Shown: one piece after another, positions 49,878 to 58,763 of the stretch
How positions within the stretch are numbered: position 1 is the first letter of the stretch
Layout: every line of letters begins with the position of its first letter
From: Streptomyces sp. Q6
GTDB lineage: Bacteria > Actinomycetota > Actinomycetes > Streptomycetales > Streptomycetaceae
Direction of reading: 5' to 3'
DNA length: 64,000 nucleotides
NCBI RefSeq assembly: GCF_036967205.1
Contig: NZ_CP146022.1
Span: 3,782,001 to 3,846,000 of the forward strand
Position numbers and translations under genes: made by a program
The notes under the pieces: model-generated
Seen by the model: the letters and a program-made list of their open reading frames with translations, nothing else
Databases searched by the model: none
What the model was told of the DNA's origin: nothing

Positions 49878-50135
49878 GTGCGCGACAAAACCCAAGCCAA
49901 TTCCCGGGCCACCGAGTCAGGACCCGGCGACGGCCTCGTGAAAGCCGGTGGCATCGTCTTCGTCGTAGGAGCGATCGCCACCCTCGTCACGATGGCCCCT
50001 CTGTTTCTCGGCACCGAGCCGTTCCCGTCCCTCGCTTATGCGGTGTGCATGTTGATGGGCGTCGGTTTTCTGCTGGCCGCGGCGGGAGTTCTGCGCGGTA
50101 TCGCGGTGCAGCGGCGTCAGGCGCGTTCGACGTAG
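49878..50135 (+). CDS. Small two-helix membrane protein
   Basis: 85 residues. A hydrophilic start ([19 protein letters not shown]) is followed by helices [19 protein letters not shown] and [20 protein letters not shown] and a basic tail. The GTG at 49878 lies eight bases after a TACCCT hexamer (49866-49871), suggesting a leaderless transcript; an upstream in-frame start at 49773 is possible but has no ribosome site. Function unknown. Its 3' end overlaps the convergent HAD gene by 19 bases. Confidence 0.7.
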   Translation: MRDKTQANSRATESGPGDGLVKAGGIVFVVGAIATLVTMAPLFLGTEPFPSLAYAVCMLMGVGFLLAAAGVLRGIAVQRRQARST

Positions 50136-50755
50136 CTTTCCAGCCAGGCCGGGAATTCGGTCAGGTCCGCGAGGACCGTGTCGGCGCCGGCCGCGAGCAG
50201 TTCGGCGGCGTCGCACGGGCCGGTCGGCACGCCCACGGACAGGGCCTCGGCCGTGCGGGCGCCGCGTACGTCGCCGACGTGGTCGCCCACGTACACGCTC
50301 GCCCCGTACTCGCGCAGCGCCTCGCCCTTGCTCTCGGCCCACAGGTCGCCGATGACGGCGTCGGCGTCGATGCCCAGGTGCTTGAGGTGCAGCTTCGCGT
50401 TGGGCTCGTACTTGGCGGTGACGACGATCGCCCGGCCGCCGGCGGCGTGCACGGCGGCCATCGTCTCGTGGACGCCCGGCATCGGGAGCGTCGGCTCGAT
50501 GCCGTATGTGGGATACATCTCACGATAGAGGTCGGCCATGGCCGGGATCCGCTCGGCGGGGAACCAGTGCGCGAGCTCGTCGGTGAGCGGCGGCCCCAGG
50601 CGCGTGACGACCAGATCGGCGTCGACGTACGTGCCGGTCTGCTCCGACAGGGCGATCCAGGTCGCGCGGATACCGGGCCGGGAATCGATCAAGGTCATGT
50701 CGAGGTCGAAGCCGACGGTGAACGTGGGGTCCTTGAGGGCAGCCATGGGGGCCAT
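50117..50755 (-). CDS. HAD-superfamily phosphatase
   Basis: 212 residues. The nucleophile and acid are Asp17 and Asp19 in GFDLDMTLIDS, motif II is VVTAKYE, and motif III/IV is VGDHVGDVRGAR. A C1 cap domain (about 25-95) places it with the phosphoglycolate-phosphatase-like group. Substrate unknown. Start may be the ATG at 50755 or at 50746. It diverges from the iron transporter genes, whose iron box lies 38 bases upstream of this start. Confidence 0.85.
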   Translation of the reverse strand: MAPMAALKDPTFTVGFDLDMTLIDSRPGIRATWIALSEQTGTYVDADLVVTRLGPPLTDELAHWFPAERIPAMADLYREMYPTYGIEPTLPMPGVHETMAAVHAAGGRAIVVTAKYEPNAKLHLKHLGIDADAVIGDLWAESKGEALREYGASVYVGDHVGDVRGARTAEALSVGVPTGPCDAAELLAAGADTVLADLTEFPAWLESYVERA

Positions 50756-50792
50756 TGTGCCCGGGCATACGATGACCCTTCACAGCGCATAC

Positions 50793-50811
50793 TTAGCTAA
50801 GCCTTACCAAG
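50793..50811 (+). promoter_or_regulatory. DmdR-type iron box
   Basis: The 19 bases starting TTAGCTAAGCC match the IdeR/DmdR consensus TTAGGTTAGSCTCACCTAA at 14 of 19 positions, with both halves recognisable. It is 34 bases upstream of the first permease gene. DmdR1 of this window (2177) is the expected repressor. Confidence 0.75.
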
Positions 50812-50845
50812 GCCGTGTCCCGTTGATTGTGGAGAGAGCACGCAC

Positions 50846-51841
50846 ATGCCCGTCAGACGCCGCGCCGTCGCGATCGTGGCGGCGGTCGTGGCCCTGGCCC
50901 TCGCGGTGCTGCTCAGCCTCGCGGTCGGCGCCCGCGCGATCGCCCCGTCCGCCGTGTTCGACGCCCTGCTGCACGGCGGGCACAGCGACGCCGCCGAGGT
51001 GGTGCGGGGGCTGCGGCTGCCGCGCACACTGGTCGGCCTGATGGTCGGGGCGGCGCTCGCGCTCGCGGGCACCGTGCTCCAGGGCATCACCCGCAACCCG
51101 ATCGCCGACCCGGGCATCCTCGGCATCAGCCAGGGCGCCTCGGTGGGGGTCGTGCTCGCGATCGCGTACGTCGGCATCCACACGCTGACCGGGTACGTGT
51201 GGTTCGCGTTCGCGGGGGCGGGCATCGCGTCCGTCGCCGTGTACGCGATCGCGTCCAGCGGGAGAGGCGGCGCGACACCGGTGAAGCTGGCGCTCGGCGG
51301 CGCGGCGATCAACGCCCTCCTGGTCTCCGTGACGACGGCGGTCCTCACCACGAAGGCCTCCGCGCTCGACGAGTTCCGGTTCTGGCAGGTGGGTTCGCTG
51401 TCCGGCCGGGACTCCGAGCTGGTCGGCCAGATCTGGCCGTTCCTCCTCGTCGGCGTCGTCCTCGTGTACGCGGTCGCGCGCGGCCTGGACGCGCTCGCGC
51501 TCGGCGAGGACGTGGCCAAGGGCCTCGGGCAGCGGGTCGCGACGGTACGGATCGTCGGCGGGCTCGGCGCGACGGTCCTCACGGGTGTGGGGGTGGCCGC
51601 CGCCGGGCCGATCGCGTTCATCGGTCTGGCCGTGCCGCACATCGCCCGCGCCCTGGTCGGCTCCGACCACCGCTGGCTGCTGCCGATGGCGGCGCTCACC
51701 GGCCCGGTCATGCTCCTCGTGTCGGACACCGTGGGCCGGGTGATCTTCCCGCCGAGCGAGGTGCCCGCGGGCGTGATGACGGCACTGATCGGCGTCCCGT
51801 TCCTGGTGACCCTGGTGCGCAGGAAGGCGGTGCCCGCATGA
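50846..51841 (+). CDS. Iron-siderophore ABC permease (FecC-type)
   Basis: 331 residues, FecCD family: about nine or ten helices; QGITRNPIADPGILGISQGASVG and GLAVPHIARALVG (EAA-like loop) are the family signatures. First gene of a four-gene operon (two permeases, ATPase, binding lipoprotein) behind an iron box, so repressed by iron through DmdR1. The ATG follows GTGGAGAGA. Imports ferric siderophores; the ligand is not known. Confidence 0.92.
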   Translation: MPVRRRAVAIVAAVVALALAVLLSLAVGARAIAPSAVFDALLHGGHSDAAEVVRGLRLPRTLVGLMVGAALALAGTVLQGITRNPIADPGILGISQGASVGVVLAIAYVGIHTLTGYVWFAFAGAGIASVAVYAIASSGRGGATPVKLALGGAAINALLVSVTTAVLTTKASALDEFRFWQVGSLSGRDSELVGQIWPFLLVGVVLVYAVARGLDALALGEDVAKGLGQRVATVRIVGGLGATVLTGVGVAAAGPIAFIGLAVPHIARALVGSDHRWLLPMAALTGPVMLLVSDTVGRVIFPPSEVPAGVMTALIGVPFLVTLVRRKAVPA

Positions 51842-52908
51842 GCACGCTCGTACGGGGAGTGCGTCCCGCGGGCTACACCGTGCTGCGCGCGGGCCGTGCC
51901 CGTTTCCTGCTGCACCGCAGGGCGACGGTGGTGGCGACGGTCCTGGCCGTGCTCCTCGCCGTCGGCTGTCTCGCGTACCTGTGCGTGGGCGAGACGTTCA
52001 CCAGCCCGGTCGAGGTCTTCAAGGTCGTCACGGGCCGGCCGTCGCCGGACGAGCTCGTGGTCGGCACGCTGCGGGAGCCGCGCATGGTCGTCGGGCTCCT
52101 GGTGGGCGCGGCGTTCGGCGTCGCGGGCGCGCTGATCCAGACGGTCGCCCGCAACCCGCTGGCCAGCCCCGACATCATCGGCATCAGCCAGGGCGCGAGC
52201 GCGGTGACGGTCGCGGCGATGCCCTTCGGTCTGACCAGCACCGCCGCGCTGCCGTACGTGTCCGTCGCCGGGGGTGTCGTCGCGGCCGCGCTCGTGTACC
52301 TCTTCGCCTGGCGCGGCGGCCTGCACGCCACCCGGTTCGTGCTGATCGGCATCGGTTTCGCGATCGCGCTCCGCTCGGTGACGACGCTCTTCATGACGAA
52401 GGGCGACTATCTGGTCGCCCAGCAGGCGCAGATCTGGATGACGGGCTCGTTGAACGGGCGCGGCTGGCCCGAGGCGCGGCCCCTCGCCTTGGTGCTGCTC
52501 GTCCTCGTGCCGTGCGTGGCGTGGGCGGCCCGTGCGCAGCGCACGGTCTCCCTGGACGACGACACGGCGACGGCGCTCGGCGTCCGGCTCGGCCGGGTCC
52601 GGCTGGGGCTGGTGGCGCTCGGCGTGATCCTGGCGTCCGTGGCCACGGGCGCCGCGGGTCCGGTCGACTTCGTGGCGCTGCTCGCCCCGCAGATCGCCCG
52701 CCGGCTGACCCGTACCGCGCAGATCCCGCTGGTCTGTTCGGCGCTGCTGGGCGCGCTGATCGTGGTCGTCGGCGATCTGCTGGCCCGCCGTCTCTTCTCC
52801 CCCACGGAACTGCCGGTCGGCGTGCTCACCGCCGCGGTCGGCGCCCCGTACCTGATCTGGCTGATCGTTCGCAGCCGTACCGTCCGCCCTTCCGGAGGCA
52901 CCGCATGA
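51838..52908 (+). CDS. Iron-siderophore ABC permease (FecD-type)
   Basis: 356 residues, FecCD family, containing QTVARNPLASPDIIGISQGASAV and a second-half LLAPQIARRLTRTA loop. Overlaps the first permease by four bases (ATGA) and the ATPase by four bases, so the genes are co-translated. The two permeases form the heterodimeric membrane channel. Longer N-terminus (about 45 residues) than the first permease. Confidence 0.92.
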   Translation: MSTLVRGVRPAGYTVLRAGRARFLLHRRATVVATVLAVLLAVGCLAYLCVGETFTSPVEVFKVVTGRPSPDELVVGTLREPRMVVGLLVGAAFGVAGALIQTVARNPLASPDIIGISQGASAVTVAAMPFGLTSTAALPYVSVAGGVVAAALVYLFAWRGGLHATRFVLIGIGFAIALRSVTTLFMTKGDYLVAQQAQIWMTGSLNGRGWPEARPLALVLLVLVPCVAWAARAQRTVSLDDDTATALGVRLGRVRLGLVALGVILASVATGAAGPVDFVALLAPQIARRLTRTAQIPLVCSALLGALIVVVGDLLARRLFSPTELPVGVLTAAVGAPYLIWLIVRSRTVRPSGGTA

Positions 52909-53705
52909 GCCGGCTCTCGGCCCGCGATCTGACGCTCGCCTACGAGGACCGCACGGTCGTGCACGACCTGGACCTCGCCGTGCCCGACGGGCGGGTCACC
53001 GTGATCGTCGGGCCGAACGCGTGCGGGAAGTCCACGACGCTGCGGGCGCTCGGCCGTCTCATGAAGCCCGCGGGCGGTTCCGTCCTGCTCGACGGGCGGG
53101 CCCTCGCCGAGCTGCCCACGAAGAGGATCGCCCAGCAGATCGGGCTGCTCCCGCAGTCGCCGGTGGCGCCCGAGGCGATCACGGTCGCCGACCTCGTCTC
53201 GCGGGGCCGTCAGCCGCACCAGCACTGGTGGCAGCAGTGGTCCGACGCGGACGAGCGGGCGGTGACGGAGGCGATGGAGCGCACCGATGTCGCGGCTCTC
53301 GCGGACCGCAACGTCGACGAGCTGTCCGGCGGGCAGCGCCAGCGCGTCTGGATCGCGATGGCGCTCGCGCAGGAGACCGAGATCCTCCTGCTGGACGAGC
53401 CCACCACCTACCTGGACATCTCCCACCAGGTGGAAGTCCTGGATCTCGTACGGCAGTTGAACCACGACAAGAAGCGCACCGTCGCCGTCGTCCTGCACGA
53501 CCTCAACCAGGCGGCCCGCTACGCCGACCACCTCGTCGCCATGAAGGCGGGCCGGATCGTCGCCGAGGGCGCCCCGGACGAGATCGTCACGGCCGGCCTC
53601 GTCAAGGAGGTCTTCGGTCTGGACTGCGTGGTGGTGCCCGACCCCGTGACGGGCTCCCCGCTGGTGGTTCCGGGAGCGCCGTGGCAAGGAACGTCCACCC
53701 TGTAG
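52905..53705 (+). CDS. Iron-siderophore ABC ATPase (FepC-type)
   Basis: 266 residues. Walker A GPNACGKST (36-44), signature LSGGQRQRVWIA, Walker B ILLLDEPTTYLDISHQ, H-loop VVLHDLNQAARY. FepC-like length and pattern. Its start overlaps the second permease. The binding protein gene follows after 22 bases. Confidence 0.93.
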   Translation: MSRLSARDLTLAYEDRTVVHDLDLAVPDGRVTVIVGPNACGKSTTLRALGRLMKPAGGSVLLDGRALAELPTKRIAQQIGLLPQSPVAPEAITVADLVSRGRQPHQHWWQQWSDADERAVTEAMERTDVAALADRNVDELSGGQRQRVWIAMALAQETEILLLDEPTTYLDISHQVEVLDLVRQLNHDKKRTVAVVLHDLNQAARYADHLVAMKAGRIVAEGAPDEIVTAGLVKEVFGLDCVVVPDPVTGSPLVVPGAPWQGTSTL

Positions 53706-53727
53706 AAGCGCCCCCGAAAGGCACCCC

Positions 53728-54702
53728 ATGCACCTCAGGCACCGCGGCACTGTCATCGGAACGCTCACCCTCACCACGGCCCTGGCCCTGTCCGCCTGTA
53801 GCTCGTCCGACTCCGGCGCGAAGGACGGCGGCCGGAGCGCCGGTCCGAACGGGACCCACACGGTGAAGACCGCCAGGGGCGACGTCAAGGTCAAGAACGC
53901 TCCGAAGCGCGTGGTCGTCCTGGACACCGCCGAGCTCGACTCGGCGATCACGCTCGGGGTGAAGCCGGTCGGCGCGACCCGCGCCGGTGCCGAGGACGCC
54001 TTCCTCTCCTACCTCCCGGCGTCCGCGACGAAGGGCATCACGGAGGTCGGCGAGATCACCGCCCCGAACCTGGAGAAGATCGCGGGTCTCAAGCCGGACC
54101 TGATCCTCAGCAGCGAGGTCCGCGACGGTCAGCGGTACAAGCAGCTCAGCGCCATCGCCCCGACCGTCCTCACGGAGACGACCGGCTACCCCTGGAAGCA
54201 GAACTTCCTGGTGCACGCCGACGCGCTCGGCAGGAAGCCGCGGGCGAAGAAGGTGATCAAGAAGTACGAGGCGCACGCGGCGGCCGTCACCAAGGCGCTC
54301 GGCGGCAGGAAGAAGGCGGCCGCGACGGAGGTCAACGTCGTCCGCTTCGTCGAGGGCGCCGACATCCGCGTCTACGGGAAGCGGAACTACATCGGCACGA
54401 TCCTCGCCGACGTCGGCGTCGGGCGGCCCGCGATCACCGACAAGGCCAAGGACGGGTTCTCGTACGACGTGAGTCCGGAGCAGATCGACGCGGCGGACGC
54501 GGACGTCATCTTCACGTCGACCTACGGCAGTCCGGGCAAGGCGAAGGTCACGCAGACCACGACGAGCGGCCTGTGGAAGAACCTCAGGGCGGTCAAGGAC
54601 GGCAAGGTCTTCCAGGTCGACGACGAGCTGTGGATCCAGGGCATCGGCTACACGGCGGCGAACGGGATCCTGGCGGAGCTCCAGTCGGACCTGACGCGCT
54701 GA
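53728..54702 (+). CDS. Siderophore-binding lipoprotein
   Basis: 324 residues, FepB/FhuD (cluster 8) type. Signal peptide with lipobox ALSAC; lipidated Cys24, so on the outer face of the cytoplasmic membrane. KRVVVLDTAELDSAITLGVKPVG and GYPWKQNF are typical of the ligand fold; TASSGSYSSS-type low-complexity after the Cys is a linker. It delivers ferric siderophores to the FecCD channel encoded upstream. Ligand unknown. Confidence 0.9.
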   Translation: MHLRHRGTVIGTLTLTTALALSACSSSDSGAKDGGRSAGPNGTHTVKTARGDVKVKNAPKRVVVLDTAELDSAITLGVKPVGATRAGAEDAFLSYLPASATKGITEVGEITAPNLEKIAGLKPDLILSSEVRDGQRYKQLSAIAPTVLTETTGYPWKQNFLVHADALGRKPRAKKVIKKYEAHAAAVTKALGGRKKAAATEVNVVRFVEGADIRVYGKRNYIGTILADVGVGRPAITDKAKDGFSYDVSPEQIDAADADVIFTSTYGSPGKAKVTQTTTSGLWKNLRAVKDGKVFQVDDELWIQGIGYTAANGILAELQSDLTR

Positions 54703-54739
54703 CTGACCCGGTGAGCGGTCGGGGGCCGGAGGTCAGCGG

Positions 54740-55753
54740 TCAGCGGTTCCGCTGGGAGCGCCAGACGAGGTAGAGGGCGGAGGCGATCGCGGCGCAGCGC
54801 AGCACCCACGGCCAGGTGTCGGAGAGCGCGCCGCTCATCCGCCCGTCGGCGATGGGTTCGCCCCACCGGCCTTCGCTGCGGCCCCACAGCCAGACGATGC
54901 CGCCCGTCGCGGCGAGCCCCGGCAGGCCGAACACGGCCCACTTCTTCTGGCCGAGGGTCAGGCGCCGGGAGAGGTAGACGACGGCCCAGCCGAGCAGCAG
55001 CGCGAGGACGTTGCCCAAGGCCGCGCCGGCCACGAGCGCGACGGCCGCGAGCAGCAGGAGCGGGTTGGTCCAGCCGCCGACGGGACCGAGACGGGGCAGT
55101 GTCCGCCTCGGTCCCGCGACCTCGACGGCTTCGTCCTCCTCCTCGTCCTGCGCTGCGGGCTCGGGCTCGGCGGCCGGCTTCTTGCGCAGGTCGGGGGCGT
55201 TCCGCTTCGGCGGCGGTTTGAGGATGTCGGGGATCTCGACGCCGCCCGTGAACCCGGGCACGACATCGGTCTCGGCCGCTCCGCCGGGCCCGGTGTCGCC
55301 GACGGTCCGCCACCAGTCCATGTCCACGTCGGACGAGCCGAGTTCGTCGGTCCCGGCGAGGTGCGGCGGCGACGGCGCGTCGCGGTCGGTGTCCCGTACG
55401 GGTTCGGGGGCGGGGTCGCGACGCGGGCGCGGCACGATCTTGCGCAGGCCGCCGCTCCGGCCGGTCCGCTGCTCGGGCACCTCCGGCGCGAACGCGACGG
55501 GCGCGCCGCCACCGCCCGTACCGGCGCTCTCGCCCGCCTCGGTGACGATCCGGTCCGGGCTGCCCAGGTGCCCCAGGATGCGGCGCACGGCGGCGGGGCT
55601 GTCCACGGTGACCTTGGCGCGGCGCCGGTCGATCTCGTTGCGCAGCTCGGAGACCAGGCGCATCCGGGTCTGGGACGGCAACTGGCGCTGCTGGGCCAGG
55701 TCCCCGACCCTGCTCAGATAGTCGAAGACGATCTGGTCGCTCTCGATCCCCAC
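54740..55753 (-). CDS. Membrane protein with permease-prefix-like domain
   Basis: 337 residues. The N-terminal 80 residues (DYLSRVGDLAQQRQLPSQTRMRL, then ELRNEIDRRRAKV) resemble the permease-prefix or DUF1700-like N-terminal domain; a long charged, Pro-rich linker follows (KPPPKRNAPDLRKKP, DEEEDEAVEVAG) and the C-terminus has four or five helices. GTG 55753 has GGAGGGG five bases upstream. Function unknown. Convergent with the siderophore lipoprotein gene and divergent from the glycosyltransferase gene. Confidence 0.75.
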   Translation of the reverse strand: MGIESDQIVFDYLSRVGDLAQQRQLPSQTRMRLVSELRNEIDRRRAKVTVDSPAAVRRILGHLGSPDRIVTEAGESAGTGGGGAPVAFAPEVPEQRTGRSGGLRKIVPRPRRDPAPEPVRDTDRDAPSPPHLAGTDELGSSDVDMDWWRTVGDTGPGGAAETDVVPGFTGGVEIPDILKPPPKRNAPDLRKKPAAEPEPAAQDEEEDEAVEVAGPRRTLPRLGPVGGWTNPLLLLAAVALVAGAALGNVLALLLGWAVVYLSRRLTLGQKKWAVFGLPGLAATGGIVWLWGRSEGRWGEPIADGRMSGALSDTWPWVLRCAAIASALYLVWRSQRNR

Positions 55754-55874
55754 GAAGTCCCCTCCGGGGCGGTGCGGTTGACGTCCCGACGGTATCGCGC
55801 CCCCGCGGCTTCCGGGCACCCGGCCGCGGGACAACACCGCCCGATTCGCCCGGGATCACCTACAGTCACCTCCC

Positions 55875-57023
55875 GTGACCGTTCGCACACGCACCATCGC
55901 CCACCTCCTGCTCGCCGTGTCCGTCGCGGCGTTCGTGACGCTCTGCGTCGCCCAACACGCCCCGATGGCCGACACGTTGGTGTACCGCGCGGAGGGGGCC
56001 GCGGCGGCGCGCGGGGACGGCGGCGCCGGGCTGTACGGGTTCACGGTGACGCGGTGGCAACTGCCCGCCACCTACCCGCCGTTCGCGGCGCTGCTGTTCG
56101 TGCCGGCGGCCTGGCCGCCGCTCGCCGCGCTCAAGGCGGTGTGTCTCCTCGGCAACATCGCGCTGCTCGCCCTCCTGGTCCACCTGTCCTGCCGGGCGGC
56201 GGGGCTGCGGCCGACGCGGGCCTCGGTCTGCGCGGTCACGGCGGGCGCCCTGTGGCTCGAACCGGTCTTCCAGACCGTCCTGTTCGGGCAGATCAACCTG
56301 GCGCTGGCCTGTCTGGTCCTGTGGGATCTGAACCGGCCGGACGGGGCCCGCGGCAAGGGCCTCGCGCTCGGCGTCGCGATCGGGGTCAAGCTCACCCCGG
56401 CCGTCTTCGTCGCCTACCTGCTGCTCACCGGGCGCCGCCGCGAGGCGGGCCGCGCCGCGCTCGGATTCGCCGGGACGGTGGCGGTCGGCGCGACCGTACT
56501 GCCGTACGCGACCTGGGAGTTCTGGACCCGGCGGCTGTTCGAGACGGGCCGGGTGGGCAAGGCGTGGATCGTCGACAACCAGTCCTTGCAGGGGCTGGTC
56601 GCGCGCGTCCTGCACACGGCGGAGCCGGGCGCGCTCTGGGCGGTCCCGGCGGTGCTCGCCGGTGCGGCGGGCCTGTACGCGGCCCGCACCGCCCGTACCC
56701 CGGCGCGCGGGATCGCGTACACGGCGCTGACCGGGCTGCTCGTGTCGCCGGTCAGCTGGTCCCACCACTGGGTGTGGTGCGTGCCGCTGCTGGCCGTGCT
56801 GTGGGCGGAGGGGCGGCGCCGTACGACCGTGGCGCTGGCCCTCGTCTTCACGGCGCGCACCATGTGGCTGCTGCCCCACCAGGGAGACCTGGATCTCCAA
56901 CTGGACTGGTGGCAGCAGCCGTTGGCGTCCCCCTATCCGCTGCTGGGGGTCGCCTTCGTCCTCGCGGGGTGCCGTCAGCCGTCGGCGAGCAGTTCGTCCG
57001 CGTCGACGATCCGGTACGCGTAG
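55875..57023 (+). CDS. GT87-like membrane glycosyltransferase (DUF2029)
   Basis: 382 residues with about ten hydrophobic helices. DUF2029/GT87 features: aspartate in the first loop (MADTLVYRAEG), TYPPFAALLFVP, FGQINLALACLVLWDL, KLTPAVFVAYLL and VSPVSWSHHWVW. Family members use polyprenyl-phosphate mannose to mannosylate glycolipids at the membrane. The 3' end overlaps the XPB gene by 49 bases, and the last 17 residues (SASSSSASTIRYA) look non-native, so the true end is uncertain. Confidence 0.8.
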   Translation: MTVRTRTIAHLLLAVSVAAFVTLCVAQHAPMADTLVYRAEGAAAARGDGGAGLYGFTVTRWQLPATYPPFAALLFVPAAWPPLAALKAVCLLGNIALLALLVHLSCRAAGLRPTRASVCAVTAGALWLEPVFQTVLFGQINLALACLVLWDLNRPDGARGKGLALGVAIGVKLTPAVFVAYLLLTGRRREAGRAALGFAGTVAVGATVLPYATWEFWTRRLFETGRVGKAWIVDNQSLQGLVARVLHTAEPGALWAVPAVLAGAAGLYAARTARTPARGIAYTALTGLLVSPVSWSHHWVWCVPLLAVLWAEGRRRTTVALALVFTARTMWLLPHQGDLDLQLDWWQQPLASPYPLLGVAFVLAGCRQPSASSSSASTIRYA

Positions 57024-58618
57024 CCCTGCTCGGCCAGGAAGCGCTGGCGGTGGGCCGCGAAGTCCTGGTCGATGGTGTCGCGGGCGACGACGGAGTAGAA
57101 GCGGGCCTCATGGCCGTCGGCCTTCGGGCGCAGGACGCGGCCGAGGCGCTGTGCCTCCTCCTGCCGGGAGCCGAAGGTGCCCGACACCTGGATCGCGACG
57201 GTCGCCTCGGGCAGGTCGATGGAGAAGTTCGCGACCTTGGAGACGACGAGGACGGAGATCTCGCCCTGGCGGAACGCCTCGAAGAGCTTCTCGCGGACCG
57301 CGTTCGTCGTCTCGCCCTTGATGACCGGGGCGTCCAGGTGGGCGCCCAGTTCGTCGAGCTGGTCGATGTACTGCCCGATGACGAGGGTCTGCTCGCCCGC
57401 GTGCTTGCGCACGAGCGCCTCGGTGACCTTCCGCTTCGTCGCCGTCGTGGCGCAGAACCGGTACTTCTCCTCGGCCTCGGCGGTGGCGTACGCGAGCCGC
57501 TCGGAGTCGGTGAGATTGACGCGGACCTCGACGCAGTCGGCGGGCGCGATGTATCCCTGCGCCTCGATCTCCTTCCACGGCGCGTCGAACCGCTTCGGCC
57601 CGATCAGCGAGAAGACGTCCGACTCGCGCCCGTCCTCGCGCACGAGGGTGGCGGTGAGTCCGAGACGGCGGCGGGCCTGGAGGTCGGCGGTGAACTTGAA
57701 GACCGGCGCGGGCAGCAGGTGCACCTCGTCGTAGACCACCAGGCCCCAGTCGCGGGAGTCGAAGAGTTCCAGGTGGGGGTAGATCCCCTTCCGCTTCGTC
57801 GTCAGCACCTGATAGGTGGCGATGGTGACGGGGCGGATCTCCTTCTTCGTGCCGCTGTACTCGCCGATCTCCTCCTCGGTGAGCGAGGTGCGCTTGACCA
57901 GCTCGTGCTTCCACTGGCGGGCCGAGACGGTGTTCGTGACGAGGATCAGGGTCGTCGCCTTGGCCTGCGCCATCGCGCCGGCGCCGACGAGCGTCTTGCC
58001 CGCGCCGCAGGGCAGGACGACGACGCCGGACCCGCCGTGCCAGAAGCCCTCCACGGCCTGCTTCTGGTACGGGCGCAGCGACCAGCCGTCCTCGTCGAGT
58101 TCGATGGGGTGCGCCTCGCCGTCGACGTATCCCGCGAGGTCCTCGGCGGGCCAGCCCAGCTTGAGGAGCGTCTGCTTGATCTGGCCGCGCTCGGAGGGGT
58201 GCACGGCGACGGTGTCGGCGTCGATGCGGGCGCCGACCAGCGGCTGGATCCGCTTGGAGCGCAGGATCTCTTCCAGGACCGGCCGGTCGGTGGAGGTCAG
58301 GACGAGCCCGTGGGCCGGGTGCTTGGAGAGCGTGAGGCGGCCGTAGCGGTCCATCGTCTCGGCGATGTCGACGAGCAGCGCGTGCGGCACGGGGTAGCGG
58401 CTGAACTCGACGAGCGCGTCGACGACCTGCTCCGCGTCGTGGCCCGCGGCCCGCGCGTTCCACAGCCCGAGCGGCGTCAGCCGGTAGGTGTGGATGTGCT
58501 CGGGCGCCCGCTCCAGCTCGGCGAACGGGGCGATCACGCGGCGGCAGGCGTCGGCCTGCTCGTGGTCGACCTCCAGGAGCAGGGTCTTGTCCGACTGGAC
58601 GATGAGTGGACCATTCAC
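56975..58618 (-). CDS. XPB-type DNA helicase
   Basis: 547 residues, the usual bacterial/archaeal XPB length. Residues 1-190 are the damage-recognition (DRD) N-terminal part; Walker A CGAGKT with Lys208, DEVH box in VVYDEVHLLP near 296, GLTATL motif III, and the C-terminal RecA domain with QRLGRVLRPK. A 3'-5' SF2 helicase acting in DNA repair or transcription-coupled opening. The GTG at 58618 has GGAAGGG eight bases upstream. It follows, on the same strand, a gene for a helicase-associated/WYL protein. Confidence 0.92.
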   Translation of the reverse strand: MNGPLIVQSDKTLLLEVDHEQADACRRVIAPFAELERAPEHIHTYRLTPLGLWNARAAGHDAEQVVDALVEFSRYPVPHALLVDIAETMDRYGRLTLSKHPAHGLVLTSTDRPVLEEILRSKRIQPLVGARIDADTVAVHPSERGQIKQTLLKLGWPAEDLAGYVDGEAHPIELDEDGWSLRPYQKQAVEGFWHGGSGVVVLPCGAGKTLVGAGAMAQAKATTLILVTNTVSARQWKHELVKRTSLTEEEIGEYSGTKKEIRPVTIATYQVLTTKRKGIYPHLELFDSRDWGLVVYDEVHLLPAPVFKFTADLQARRRLGLTATLVREDGRESDVFSLIGPKRFDAPWKEIEAQGYIAPADCVEVRVNLTDSERLAYATAEAEEKYRFCATTATKRKVTEALVRKHAGEQTLVIGQYIDQLDELGAHLDAPVIKGETTNAVREKLFEAFRQGEISVLVVSKVANFSIDLPEATVAIQVSGTFGSRQEEAQRLGRVLRPKADGHEARFYSVVARDTIDQDFAAHRQRFLAEQGYAYRIVDADELLADG

Positions 58619-58763
58619 GCGTGGCACCCTTCCGTTCGGCCTCGGGCGTTCGGCCAAACGTCCAGTGTGCCGCATGACGCGGGGTGCGCGGCGTGACGGG
58701 AGTCCGCCGGTGGGCCACCGCCGTCCGCCCGGGGTGCGCGGGCGGGGCTCGGGCGGCGGGCCC

